From PWXP01 sp964487655 (lineage in GTDB: Bacteria; Planctomycetota; Planctomycetia; Pirellulales; Thermoguttaceae), in assembly GCA_964487655.1 (NCBI GenBank), contig CAZASB010000040.1, positions 1-23,460 on the forward strand: 23,460 nt of DNA. The letters are read 5' to 3'. The number at the start of each line of letters is the position of its first letter. The stretch's first letter is position 1. A program made the position numbers and the translations under genes. Shown here one piece after another: positions 1 to 7,855 of this stretch. Below the pieces are notes generated by a model. That model did not search any database and had not been told where the DNA came from. It was given only the letters and a program-made list of their open reading frames with translations.

Positions 1-1125
1 AAGCCGATGCTCGGCATGACCGACGTGCGGTGCGTGGCCATTGCCGATGTACAGGCAAGCCGTCGCGAGGCTGGCAAGGCGATGGTTGACCAGGAGTACG
101 GCAACAACAACTGCGTTGTGATACGCGACTTCCGCAAGCTACTCGATCGGCGCGACATCGACGCCGTGCTGATCGGCACCGGCGACCGCTGGCACGCTCC
201 GGCCTCCATGCTGGCCGCCGAAGCCGGCAAGGATATCTACAGCGAGAAGCCATGCGGGCTGACCATCGATCTATGCCAACGGCTTGACGAGACGATCCGA
301 CGAACTGGCCGAATCTTCCAGGCAGGTACGCAGCGGCGGAGCGTGCCGAACTTCCAGCAAGCGGTCAAGCTTGCCCACGAAGGCAAACTCGGCAAGATCC
401 AGACGTTGTTCGCCAGTATCTACACGCCGAGTATCGCCACCGAATGGCTTCCCCGCGAGGCGACTCCGGATCCCGAGGTGGTTGATTGGAACCTTTGGCT
501 TGGCCCAGCGCCGTGGCGGCCGTTCAATGGCAAGTACGTTTCGGGCGGCTGGCGCGGTCAGTGGGACTTCGACTCCGGCGCTAGGCTGCTCGACTGGGGC
601 GCCCACACACTCGATCTGTGCCAGTGGGCGAACCAGGCCGATGACACGATGCCGGTTGAGTACGAGCCGCTGAGCGACAAGATCATCTGCCGCTATGCCA
701 ACGGCGTGGAGCTGATATTCGACTTCCTTTTGCAGCCCTTCGGCGACCGAAGCCCGCACTATATTACACGACTGGGCACCTGTCCGGTGCGATTCGTCGG
801 CGACGAGGGCTCGGTCGAGACGGGCGACAGTGGCGAGATCGTCGTCAAGCCTGAATCGCTGACCGGACCGGAAGGCCACACGCGAGTCCGCGGACTCGAT
901 GTCTCGGCGCACGCCCGAAATTTCTTCGACTGCATCAAGACACGCCAGCCAACGGCGTGCAACTCCTCCGTGATGCGTCATTCGCACATCGCCTGCCACG
1001 CGGCGGCCATTTCGTGGATCCTGGGCCGTAAGCTGAAGTTCGATCCGAAGACTGAATCGTTCCTCGACGATGTGGAAGCCAACGTGTTGCGCAGCCGTCC
1101 CGAGCGGGAGACGTGGGCGAGTTGA
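1..1125 (+). CDS. Gfo/Idh/MocA-family NAD(P)-dependent oxidoreductase, 5' end outside window
   Basis: Probable sugar or polyol dehydrogenase of the Gfo/Idh/MocA family; the substrate cannot be read from sequence. The frame is open from base 1. The N-terminal Gly-rich dinucleotide motif expected in the family is missing, so the true start lies upstream and the ATG at 7 is internal. Visible family marks are the EKP motif at bases 244-252 (the Lys is the usual catalytic residue), the segment WNLWLGPAPWRPF, the DWGAHTLDLCQW stretch carrying the putative catalytic His, and a C-terminal FFDCIKTRQPT segment. This combination is typical of the many planctomycete paralogues. There is no visible Tat signal, but that region is off the window. 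The next gene starts 73 bp downstream on the same strand. Confidence 0.9.
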   Translation, partial: KPMLGMTDVRCVAIADVQASRREAGKAMVDQEYGNNNCVVIRDFRKLLDRRDIDAVLIGTGDRWHAPASMLAAEAGKDIYSEKPCGLTIDLCQRLDETIRRTGRIFQAGTQRRSVPNFQQAVKLAHEGKLGKIQTLFASIYTPSIATEWLPREATPDPEVVDWNLWLGPAPWRPFNGKYVSGGWRGQWDFDSGARLLDWGAHTLDLCQWANQADDTMPVEYEPLSDKIICRYANGVELIFDFLLQPFGDRSPHYITRLGTCPVRFVGDEGSVETGDSGEIVVKPESLTGPEGHTRVRGLDVSAHARNFFDCIKTRQPTACNSSVMRHSHIACHAAAISWILGRKLKFDPKTESFLDDVEANVLRSRPERETWAS

Positions 1126-1198
1126 CTGCGGGAGAAGTGTCCAGTTTGTCATGCCCAATCTGTCGCGCGCCCCCGCGCCCAAATAAAGAGCGAATGCC

Positions 1199-2092
1199 GT
1201 GAACGCCGATACCTCAAGCAATCATCCATCCGTATTGATCACTGGTTCTTCGACCGGGATTGGCGAAGCCTGTGCGATGGAGTTTCATCGGCTCGGTTTT
1301 CGCGTATTTGCCGGCGTGCGCCGCGAGTGCGACGGGCAGCGACTGGTCGAGCAGGCATCGCCGCGGCTCGTTCCGGTCATGCTTGACGTAACCGACGCGG
1401 AGAGTATCTCGCGGGCAGCGGCGAAGATCCGCGAGGAAACCAGGGCGGCTGGCCTTGCCGGCCTAGTGAACAATGCCGGTATTACCATGGCTTTTGCGCT
1501 GGAGTTTCTCCCGATCGACGAACTACGTCATCAGTTTGAGGTCAATGTGTTCGGCGCACTGGCAGTGACTCAGGCCATGCTGCCCATGCTTAAGTCGGCG
1601 CATGGTCGGATTGTGAACATCAGTTCGATCAGTGGCCTTGTGGCGGCTCCCTACGTGGGACCGTACGCCGCGTCGAAGTTCGCCCTGGAGGCGCTGAGCG
1701 ACTCGTTGCGGGTCGAACTCCGTCACTTCGGCATCGAGGTTGCCGTAGTCGAGCCTGCCGACGTCGATACGCCCATCTGGCAGAAGTCGCGCGAGGCTAG
1801 CGATCGGCTGCGCGACAAGTTGGCTGAAGTGACCGCCGGCGAAGTGGCCGAAGCTGCCCGCGCGGCTTACGCCGACGATATCACGGCCATGCGGGCAACG
1901 ACCTCCCAGAGCGCCGCCAAGGCCATGCCCGTAAGCCATGTCGTTCGGGCCGTGGTCCACGCGCTGACCGCGCGTCGTCCCAGGACCCGGTATCCCATAG
2001 GCGCGAAGACCTGGGGCGTGATGCTTGCGCTGCGGTTTCTGCCGGACCGGCTTCGCGACCGCATTGTCCGTAACAGTCTCGGGTTAAAGTAA
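1199..2092 (+). CDS. Short-chain dehydrogenase/reductase (SDR), first of a tandem pair
   Basis: A 297-residue classical SDR that should use NAD(P)H to interconvert a hydroxyl and a carbonyl group; the substrate is unknown. The cofactor motif TGSSTGIG is at residues 15-22, NNAG at 91-94, the catalytic Ser at about 142-143 and the YxxxK pair at Tyr156/Lys160. The start is GTG: the only nearby ATG (1194) reads ATG-CCG-TGA and stops at once. The C-terminal extension of about 60 residues (basic, RRPRTRYPIG onward) resembles SDRs annotated as retinol or 17-beta-hydroxysteroid dehydrogenase-like, but that label is only similarity. The stop codon shares its last A with the ATG of the next SDR (TAATG), implying translational coupling. 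Confidence 0.92.
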   Translation: MNADTSSNHPSVLITGSSTGIGEACAMEFHRLGFRVFAGVRRECDGQRLVEQASPRLVPVMLDVTDAESISRAAAKIREETRAAGLAGLVNNAGITMAFALEFLPIDELRHQFEVNVFGALAVTQAMLPMLKSAHGRIVNISSISGLVAAPYVGPYAASKFALEALSDSLRVELRHFGIEVAVVEPADVDTPIWQKSREASDRLRDKLAEVTAGEVAEAARAAYADDITAMRATTSQSAAKAMPVSHVVRAVVHALTARRPRTRYPIGAKTWGVMLALRFLPDRLRDRIVRNSLGLK

Positions 2093-2922
2093 TGAAGGAA
2101 CATATGCAAGACGAAAATAGCACGGGTGAATCGCGGACTGCCATCATTACCGGAGCGGCGGGTGGTCTGGGAGCTTGCTTTGCCCACAAGCTCGCTTCGC
2201 GGGGGTATGAGTTGATGCTCGTCGACCGTCGTGAAGATGCACTGACCACGCTGTGCGATGAACTGACCGCGCGGCATGGCGTCCGCGTGGAACCGCTTGT
2301 CGTGGACCTGACTGACGAAGATGCGATGGCCTCGCTCGCCGCGCGTTTGTCGGCTACGCCCGATCTGGAGATGTTGGTCAATAATGCCGGTTTCGGCGTG
2401 GCCAGATTCTTTGTCGACGCCGATGTCGAGCGGCATCTCGACATGATCCGCGTTCATGTACTGGCCGCTGTCCGGCTGACGCACTCTGTGCTGCCGGCTA
2501 TGCTCAATCGCAACCGGGGCGCCATAATTAACGTCTCCTCGCTGACTGCCTGGACGCCGTGCGCCGGCATGGTGTCCTACGCTGCGACAAAAGCCTACCT
2601 CACCGTATTTACCCAAGCGTTGCACGACGAGCTGCGCGGCACCGGCGTGCGGATTCAGGTTCTGTGTCCGGGGTTCATTCGTACCGGGTTTCACGACGCG
2701 CCCGGCATGAAGGATGGGTTCAACCCAGGGCAGATTCCCGGTTTCATGTGGACGACGCCGGAGCAGGTTGTCGACTGCTCGCTGCGGGCCCTGCCACGCG
2801 GCCGGGCCGTCGTCATTCCTGGCTGGTTCAACCGCCTCACGGGACGCCTGATGCAGATGCCCATCGCCCAGCCGGTCGTTCGTGCCCTGGTCCGGCAGGA
2901 GCGTATGCTTCCTGACGCTTGA
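2092..2922 (+). CDS. Short-chain dehydrogenase/reductase (SDR), second of a tandem pair
   Basis: A 276-residue SDR of the DltE/YqjQ-like type (COG0300 style). It has TGAAGGLG at residues 20-27, NNAG at 97-100, Ser149/150 and the catalytic pair Tyr163/Lys167 in YAATK. After the active site comes VLCPGFIRTGF, the usual substrate-loop lead. Two starts are possible. The ATG at 2092 overlaps the previous stop as TAATG. The ATG at 2104 is preceded by AAGGA at a good distance and would remove four residues. The C-terminus has an amphipathic stretch (FNRLTGRLMQMP) seen in membrane-associated SDRs of this group. Pairing with the upstream SDR suggests a shared pathway, not identifiable here. Confidence 0.92.
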   Translation: MKEHMQDENSTGESRTAIITGAAGGLGACFAHKLASRGYELMLVDRREDALTTLCDELTARHGVRVEPLVVDLTDEDAMASLAARLSATPDLEMLVNNAGFGVARFFVDADVERHLDMIRVHVLAAVRLTHSVLPAMLNRNRGAIINVSSLTAWTPCAGMVSYAATKAYLTVFTQALHDELRGTGVRIQVLCPGFIRTGFHDAPGMKDGFNPGQIPGFMWTTPEQVVDCSLRALPRGRAVVIPGWFNRLTGRLMQMPIAQPVVRALVRQERMLPDA

Positions 2923-3211
2923 AGTCGCGTTCAGCCGTTTTGTCTTCGTGATCAAACTGCCGGCTAACGCCGGGACGCCAACGAGAGCGAATCAGCGGAT
3001 GAAGGCGGTCCTCTGTCAGCCATGAACAATCCGGATCGGTTGGGGGTTGTCGGTTAGGGGGGCGATTGACTAGAATTACTTTCGCGTGGTACGACTATTG
3101 AGAGGCGAGGCGAAATAGGTCGGCGGTGCGAGCCATTCGAGGAATGCCGCTCTGGTCTTAATGCCCTGATCTCGCGGGTCGAGTGAGGTACCGTGGTACA
3201 TTGACGGCTAT
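2923..3211. other. Intergenic region upstream of the nqr operon
   Basis: No credible ORF. The region holds a weak 5-bp hairpin with CCGGC/GCCGG arms around 2960-2973 without a T-run, so no clear terminator for the SDR pair. Further on is the candidate promoter described separately. The last bases before nqrA show no obvious Shine-Dalgarno sequence. Confidence 0.6.
3047..3076 (+). promoter_or_regulatory. Candidate sigma-70-like promoter for the nqr operon
   Basis: TTGTCG at 3047-3052 (4 of 6 matches to TTGACA), an 18-nt spacer, then TAGAAT at 3071-3076 (5 of 6 matches to TATAAT). It lies about 135 bp upstream of the nqrA ATG. The same TAGAAT hexamer occurs in the candidate promoter of the restriction operon. 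A second possible -35, TTGACT, overlaps at 3066-3071 but its downstream partner TACGAC is poor. Pattern match only. Confidence 0.35.
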
Positions 3212-4576
3212 ATGAATACAGCCAACTGCAAGACCATCCGGATTGGGAGGGGGGTAAATGTGCCCCTTGCAGGCGAACCCCGCCAGGAAATCTGCGAGGG
3301 GGCGCTGGTCGGTCGTGTTGCCATTCTCGGACCTGATTACGTCGGGATGCGGCCGAGCATGGCCGTGGCCGAGGGGGATGCGGTTCGTGAAGGGCAGGTG
3401 CTGTTTGAGGATAAGAAGACGCCGGGCGTACTCTACACGGCGCCTGGGGCTGGGCGCGTGGTGGCGATCAACCGGGGAGCGAGACGGGCGCTCGAATCGG
3501 TGGTGATTGAATTGTCCGGCGATGCGTGCGAAACATTCCCGCAAACCTCCGGCGACCGGCTCGAACGGCTCAAGGAAGAGGATATCCGCGAGACGCTCGT
3601 TCAGTCAGGCCTGTGGACCGTTCTGCGAACGCGGCCGTTCAGCAAGACGCCTGCCCCAGAGGCCAAGCCTCGCGCGATCTTTGTAACGGCTATCGATACG
3701 CATCCCCTGGCGGCATCGCCCGAAGTGGTCCTGCACGAGCGACCGGGCGATTTCGTCGCCGGCTTGAAAGTACTCGGACGTCTCGGGGGGGAGAAGACGT
3801 ACGTCTGCAAGTCGCCAGGCACGTCCATTCCTGGCTGCGTTCTCCCCGGAATCACGCAGGTGGCGTTCGAGGGGCCGCACCCAGCCGGTTTGCCGGGAAC
3901 ACATATCCATTTTCTCGATCCGGCCAGTCGTCATAAGACCGTCTGGTACGTGAACTACCAGGACGTAATGGCCATCGGGTCCCTGTTTCTTACCGGTCGG
4001 CCGGATCATCGTCGCGTGATTGCCCTGGGTGGGCCGCAGACGCGCAATCCCCGGCTCATACGTACCCGCATCGGGGCCGATCTGGGAGAACTGCTGGACG
4101 GGGAGATGGCCGAGGGTGAGAATCGGGTCATATCGGGCTCAGTGCTTGGTGGCCGGATTGTCAAGGGAACGCTTGGCTTTCTCGGGCGGTATCACCTGCA
4201 GGCGACGGTGCTGAGAGAAGATGTCGATCGGCGCCTACTGGGCTGGGCCCGTCCGGGCTGGAACGTGCATTCGGTTCTCAGCCTGGCGGCGTCGAAGCTG
4301 CTACCCGGCCGACGTTTGCCCCTGACCACGGCGGCTCACGGAAGCTGGCGACCGATCTTCCCGGTGGACGTGTACGAACGGGTCATGCCGTTGGATACGC
4401 TTGCCACGTTCCTGTTGCGGGCGCTGGCCGTTGACGATGTCGAGCAGGCCGAGTCGCTCGGTGCACTCGAGTTGGACGAGGAAGATCTGGCCCTGTGTAC
4501 GTACGTATGTCCCGGCAAGAACGATTTCGGACCGATGTTGCGGCGCAACCTGACGAACATGGAGAAGGAAGGGTAG
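3212..4576 (+). CDS. nqrA: Na+-translocating NADH:quinone oxidoreductase subunit A
   Basis: A 454-residue peripheral subunit of Na+-NQR, the inner-membrane complex that oxidises NADH, reduces quinone and pumps Na+. NqrA lies on the cytoplasmic side and is associated with quinone binding. Family hallmarks are clear: the N-terminal IRIGRGVNVPLAGEP, the segment FEDKKTPGVLYTAPGAG and GRVVAINRGARRALESVVI, GPHPAGLPGTHIHFLDP mid-protein, and the Cys-containing C-terminal CTYVCPGKNDFGPMLRRNL. The length is normal. The ATG at 3212 is the only start giving a family-like N-terminus; no strong RBS precedes it. It is the first gene of nqrABCDEF-apbE-nqrM, and nqrB follows after 8 bp. Confidence 0.97.
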   Translation: MNTANCKTIRIGRGVNVPLAGEPRQEICEGALVGRVAILGPDYVGMRPSMAVAEGDAVREGQVLFEDKKTPGVLYTAPGAGRVVAINRGARRALESVVIELSGDACETFPQTSGDRLERLKEEDIRETLVQSGLWTVLRTRPFSKTPAPEAKPRAIFVTAIDTHPLAASPEVVLHERPGDFVAGLKVLGRLGGEKTYVCKSPGTSIPGCVLPGITQVAFEGPHPAGLPGTHIHFLDPASRHKTVWYVNYQDVMAIGSLFLTGRPDHRRVIALGGPQTRNPRLIRTRIGADLGELLDGEMAEGENRVISGSVLGGRIVKGTLGFLGRYHLQATVLREDVDRRLLGWARPGWNVHSVLSLAASKLLPGRRLPLTTAAHGSWRPIFPVDVYERVMPLDTLATFLLRALAVDDVEQAESLGALELDEEDLALCTYVCPGKNDFGPMLRRNLTNMEKEG

Positions 4577-4584
4577 TAGGCTCG

Positions 4585-5787
4585 ATGAGACTGCTTCGCA
4601 AGGTCCTTGATCGCGTGGCGCCCACGTTCAATGAAGGCGGGCGACTCCACGCGCTCTACCCCGTCTTCGAGGCAACGGATTCCTTTCTGTACACGTCCAG
4701 AAAGGTTTCCGCAGGCTCGGTTCACGTCCGCGATGCCGTCGCTTACAAGCGGATGATGATGATCGTGGCCTTATCGCTATTCCCTTGCGGGTTCATGGCC
4801 CTGCTGAATACGGGCTTGCAGGCGAATCGCGCCATGGCCGAGTTGGAACTTACCACAACGATCGGCTGGCGCGGAGCGGCGATCGACGCCCTGGGCGTCG
4901 GGTACGATCCGGCCAGTTCCCTGGCGAACATGATTCACGGAGCCTTGTACTTCTTTCCGGTGTACATGGTAGGCTTGGCCGTGGGCGCGGCGTGGGAACT
5001 GCTGTTTGCCACGGTACGCCGCCACGAGGTGTACGAGGGGTTCCTGGTGACGAGTCTGCTGTTTCCACTTACGCTGCCGCCCACCATTCCCTTGTGGCAG
5101 GTGGCCCTGGGTATCAGCTTCGGGGTAGTGATTGGCAAGGAGATATTCGGCGGCATTGGGTATAATTTCCTTAATCCTGCACTGACTGGCCGGGCCTTTC
5201 TGTTCTTTGCCTACCCAACAGCCAGTTCGGGGGATCTGGTGTGGACGGCCGTAGACGGGTTCAGCGGCGCGACGCCTCTTGGTGCCGCCGCTCTTGGCGG
5301 GTTACCGGCAATCGACTGGACCTACGCGCAGGCATTTTTTGGAACAATACCCGGTTCGATGGGCGAGACCTCCGCACTGGCCTGCCTTATCGGCGCGGCC
5401 ATTCTGCTACTAACCCAGATCGCCTCGTGGCGTATCATGCTGAGCATGCTGGCCGGAGGGCTCGGGTTGGCAACCCTGCTATGGAGCGTTGGAAGCGAAA
5501 CGAACCCCATGTTCAGCGTGCCGCCGCACTGGCACCTCGTGCTGGGCGGATTTGCGTTCGGGCTCGTGTTCATGGCTACCGATCCGGTCAGCGGGGCGAT
5601 GACCCGTGCGGGCCAGTATGTGTATGGGACGATTATTGGAGCGATGACTATTCTCGTTCGTGTGATCAATCCAGCGTTTCCCGAAGGTGTCATGCTGGCC
5701 ATTCTATTTGGGAACACGTTCGCGCCGCTAATTGATTATTGCGTTGTGCGCACCAGTATTCGACGGAGGGCCTTGAGGCATGCGTAA
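4585..5787 (+). CDS. nqrB: Na+-translocating NADH:quinone oxidoreductase subunit B
   Basis: Integral membrane subunit that carries covalently bound FMN and, in studied complexes, riboflavin, and takes part in Na+ transport. The 400-residue protein starts MRLLRKVLDRVAPTF, typical for NqrB. The frame is open 30 codons further upstream (to 4495), but that stretch overlaps nqrA and does not look like NqrB, so the ATG at 4585 is preferred. The flavinylation motif SGAT is at residues 227-230 within DGFSGATPLG; Thr230 should receive FMN from ApbE. Several hydrophobic segments follow (for example 376-392), along with the conserved GKEIFGGIGYNFLNPALTGR. The stop overlaps nqrC by 8 bp (ATGCGTAA). Confidence 0.97.
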   Translation: MRLLRKVLDRVAPTFNEGGRLHALYPVFEATDSFLYTSRKVSAGSVHVRDAVAYKRMMMIVALSLFPCGFMALLNTGLQANRAMAELELTTTIGWRGAAIDALGVGYDPASSLANMIHGALYFFPVYMVGLAVGAAWELLFATVRRHEVYEGFLVTSLLFPLTLPPTIPLWQVALGISFGVVIGKEIFGGIGYNFLNPALTGRAFLFFAYPTASSGDLVWTAVDGFSGATPLGAAALGGLPAIDWTYAQAFFGTIPGSMGETSALACLIGAAILLLTQIASWRIMLSMLAGGLGLATLLWSVGSETNPMFSVPPHWHLVLGGFAFGLVFMATDPVSGAMTRAGQYVYGTIIGAMTILVRVINPAFPEGVMLAILFGNTFAPLIDYCVVRTSIRRRALRHA

Positions 5788-6532
5788 CGATTCGTTTGCC
5801 TATACGATGCTGATGGCCGCGTGCGTGTGCATCGTCTGCTCGCTGCTCGTGTCGACGGCGGCCGTGACCCTCCGGCCCGTCCAGCAATACAATGCCGCGT
5901 TGGACCTGCGCCGCAACATTCTTCTGGCCGCGGGGCTCATGGCGCCTGGAGAACAGGGCAACGTCGATGCGCTGTTCCGGCAAATCGAGACGCGACAGGT
6001 CGACTTGCGTACCGGTGAGTTCGTCGAGAAAAGCCGATCTGCCGAGTCGTCGGCGGGCATCGTGCTCAGTGGCAGCGAGGATCTTGCCGGCATTCGCCAG
6101 CGGACCGACCTTCAGAAGGTGTACTTGTTTCAACGCGATGGCGAGGTTCAGCGGCTGATTCTTCCCGTTCGGGGGATGGGCCTTTGGGCCATGATGCATG
6201 GCCTGATTGCCTTGGGGCCCGATTTGAACACCATCGAGAGTCTCGCGTTTTACGAGCACGGCGAAACGCCGGGGCTCGGCGGCGAAGTGGACAACCCCCG
6301 GTGGAAGGCCCTGTGGACGGGCAAGCAGGCTTTCGATTTGGAAGGCAAGGTCCGTATTGAAGTTATCAAGGGGCAAGTGACGCGGCAAACGCCGGATGCC
6401 CGGTACAAGGTCGACGGTCTTTCCGGCGCGACGTTTACCTCGCGAGGTGTAAGCAACCTCGTGCGGTTCTGGCTCGGCGAGTATGGGTACGGCCCATTTC
6501 TCGGCAAGATGCCCAAGGAGGTCGGGTCATGA
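5780..6532 (+). CDS. nqrC: Na+-translocating NADH:quinone oxidoreductase subunit C
   Basis: A 250-residue subunit with one N-terminal membrane helix (about residues 8-30) and an FMN-binding domain that carries the second covalent FMN of Na+-NQR. The attachment motif SGAT is at residues 215-218 in DGLSGATFTSRGV, with Thr218 the predicted acceptor. The conserved HGETPGLGGE is at 160-169 and GMGLWAMMHGLIAL precedes it. Length and order are as in known NqrC. The start overlaps the nqrB stop by 8 bp, and the stop overlaps the nqrD ATG as ATGA, indicating coupled translation. Confidence 0.97.
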   Translation: MRNDSFAYTMLMAACVCIVCSLLVSTAAVTLRPVQQYNAALDLRRNILLAAGLMAPGEQGNVDALFRQIETRQVDLRTGEFVEKSRSAESSAGIVLSGSEDLAGIRQRTDLQKVYLFQRDGEVQRLILPVRGMGLWAMMHGLIALGPDLNTIESLAFYEHGETPGLGGEVDNPRWKALWTGKQAFDLEGKVRIEVIKGQVTRQTPDARYKVDGLSGATFTSRGVSNLVRFWLGEYGYGPFLGKMPKEVGS

Positions 6533-7149
6533 CCAAACCCAGCAAGGTCCTCCTGGAACCGATTATCGACAACAACGCCATCCTGGCGCAGGTGTTGGGC
6601 ATCTGTTCTGCGCTGGCCGTCACCACGAAGCTGGAGACGACCATCACCATGTGCGTTGCCGTGATTTTCGTGGTCACCGGCTCGAATATGGCAGTGGCCG
6701 CCATTCGGAATCTCGTGCCGTCGAGCATTCGCATGGTTGTCCAAATGACGATTATTGCATCGCTGGTGATCGTCGTCGACCAGTTCCTCAAGGCGTACGC
6801 CTACGACATCAGCAAGGAGCTTTCGGTTTTCGTCGGACTGATTATCACCAACTGCATTGTTATGGGACGTGCCGAAGGGTTCGCCATGAAGAACGGCGTG
6901 GTACTGAGCTTTCTTGACGGGTTGGGAAACGGGATCGGCTACAGCCTGGTTCTGCTCATTGTTGGCGCCATTCGCGAGTTATTCGGGTCGGGGGCCTTGC
7001 TCGGATACCGTGTCCTGCCGCTGAGCACCGAGGGCGGCTGGTATGAGGGGAACGGCCTGATGCTCCTGGCCCCCAGTGCCTTCTTCATTATCGGATTATT
7101 GATTTGGTTGTTGAGGACGTGGAAACCGGAGCAGGTTGAGAACGAGTGA
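6529..7149 (+). CDS. nqrD: Na+-translocating NADH:quinone oxidoreductase subunit D
   Basis: A 206-residue polytopic membrane subunit of Na+-NQR. With NqrE it forms an inverted-repeat pair holding a membrane-embedded iron centre through two Cys from each subunit. The expected residues are present: Cys26 in QVLGICSALAVT and Cys109 in IITNCIVMGRAE. LEPIIDNNAILAQVLG near the N-terminus and GFAMKNGVVLSFLDGLGNGIGY further on are family signatures. It starts within the nqrC stop (ATGA). An 83-bp gap holding a hairpin separates it from nqrE, the longest gap inside nqrABCDEF. Confidence 0.97.
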   Translation: MTKPSKVLLEPIIDNNAILAQVLGICSALAVTTKLETTITMCVAVIFVVTGSNMAVAAIRNLVPSSIRMVVQMTIIASLVIVVDQFLKAYAYDISKELSVFVGLIITNCIVMGRAEGFAMKNGVVLSFLDGLGNGIGYSLVLLIVGAIRELFGSGALLGYRVLPLSTEGGWYEGNGLMLLAPSAFFIIGLLIWLLRTWKPEQVENE

Positions 7150-7164
7150 TTGAGTGGAGTGGCT

Positions 7165-7192
7165 GCCGGAACTGCGCTTCGCTTGTTCCGGC
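7165..7192 (+). promoter_or_regulatory. Stem-loop between nqrD and nqrE
   Basis: A perfect 8-bp inverted repeat (GCCGGAAC at 7165-7172 and GTTCCGGC at 7185-7192) encloses a 12-nt loop. It begins 15 bp after the nqrD stop and ends 40 bp before the nqrE ATG, with no T-run after it. It is therefore more likely an mRNA processing or stability element than an intrinsic terminator. Function is inferred. Confidence 0.45.
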
Positions 7193-7232
7193 CTATGCCT
7201 TCGGTTGTGACCCATTGCGAGAAAACGAAGCG

Positions 7233-7844
7233 ATGATTCAGCATCACCTCAGCATCTTCCTGACGGCGGCGTTCATCGAGAACTTGGCGCTTGCCTTTTT
7301 CTTGGGGATGTGTACATTCCTCGCCGTGTCGCGCCGTGTGGAGACGGCCTTTGGATTGGGTATTGCCGTTGTCGTGGTGCAAAGCATTACGGTGCCGGTG
7401 AATAACCTGATTTATCACTATGTTCTCAAGGAGGGGGCGTTCGGCTGGCTTGGCTTTCCCACGCTCGACCTGACGTTCCTTGGGCTCATCAGCTACATCG
7501 GCGTGATTGCCGCCATTGTACAAATCCTGGAAATGGCGCTCGACAAGTACGTGCCGGCCCTGTACAACGCCCTGGGCATCTTTCTGCCGTTGATTACGGT
7601 AAACTGCGCAATCCTTGGCGGGTCGCTCTTCATGGTGCAACGCGAGTACACGTTTGGTGAGAGTGTTACCTTCGGCCTGGGCACCGGATTTGGCTGGGCA
7701 CTGGCCATCGTCACCCTGGCGGCTATCCGCGAGAGACTCAAGTACAATAATATCCCCAAAGGGCTCCGCGGGTTGGGCATAACGTTTATTATCGCGGGGC
7801 TCATGGCCATGGCGTTCATGTCGTTTTCTGGAATCAGGCTGTAA
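7233..7844 (+). CDS. nqrE: Na+-translocating NADH:quinone oxidoreductase subunit E
   Basis: A 203-residue polytopic membrane subunit, partner of NqrD in the membrane-embedded iron site. The key Cys are Cys27 in FFLGMCTFLAVS and Cys125 in ITVNCAILGG. Family signatures include FIENLALAFFLGMC and ITVPVNNLIYHYVLKEGA. The frame is open a further 29 codons upstream (to 7146), but that extension is Cys-rich, reads through the nqrD-nqrE hairpin and lacks NqrE similarity. The ATG at 7233 gives the canonical N-terminus. It is followed 11 bp later by the TTG start of nqrF. Confidence 0.97.
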   Translation: MIQHHLSIFLTAAFIENLALAFFLGMCTFLAVSRRVETAFGLGIAVVVVQSITVPVNNLIYHYVLKEGAFGWLGFPTLDLTFLGLISYIGVIAAIVQILEMALDKYVPALYNALGIFLPLITVNCAILGGSLFMVQREYTFGESVTFGLGTGFGWALAIVTLAAIRERLKYNNIPKGLRGLGITFIIAGLMAMAFMSFSGIRL

Positions 7845-7851
7845 GAGGTGG
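7845..7851 (+). promoter_or_regulatory. Ribosome binding site deciding the TTG start of nqrF
   Basis: GAGGTGG lies four bases before the TTG at 7856. No in-frame ATG follows until well into the protein, so this strong Shine-Dalgarno match supports use of the rare TTG start. Confidence 0.6.
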
Positions 7852-7855
7852 AGCG

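Noticed and set aside
1867..2955. 362-codon minus-strand open frame opposite the two SDR genes
   Set aside because: The SDRs have full catalytic motifs; the antisense frame looks like compositional noise.
4495..4584. Extended N-terminus of NqrB
   Set aside because: It overlaps nqrA, has no NqrB similarity, and the ATG at 4585 gives the family N-terminus.
7146..7232. Extended N-terminus of NqrE, overlapping nqrD
   Set aside because: It would translate the intergenic hairpin and lacks NqrE similarity; the ATG at 7233 is canonical.
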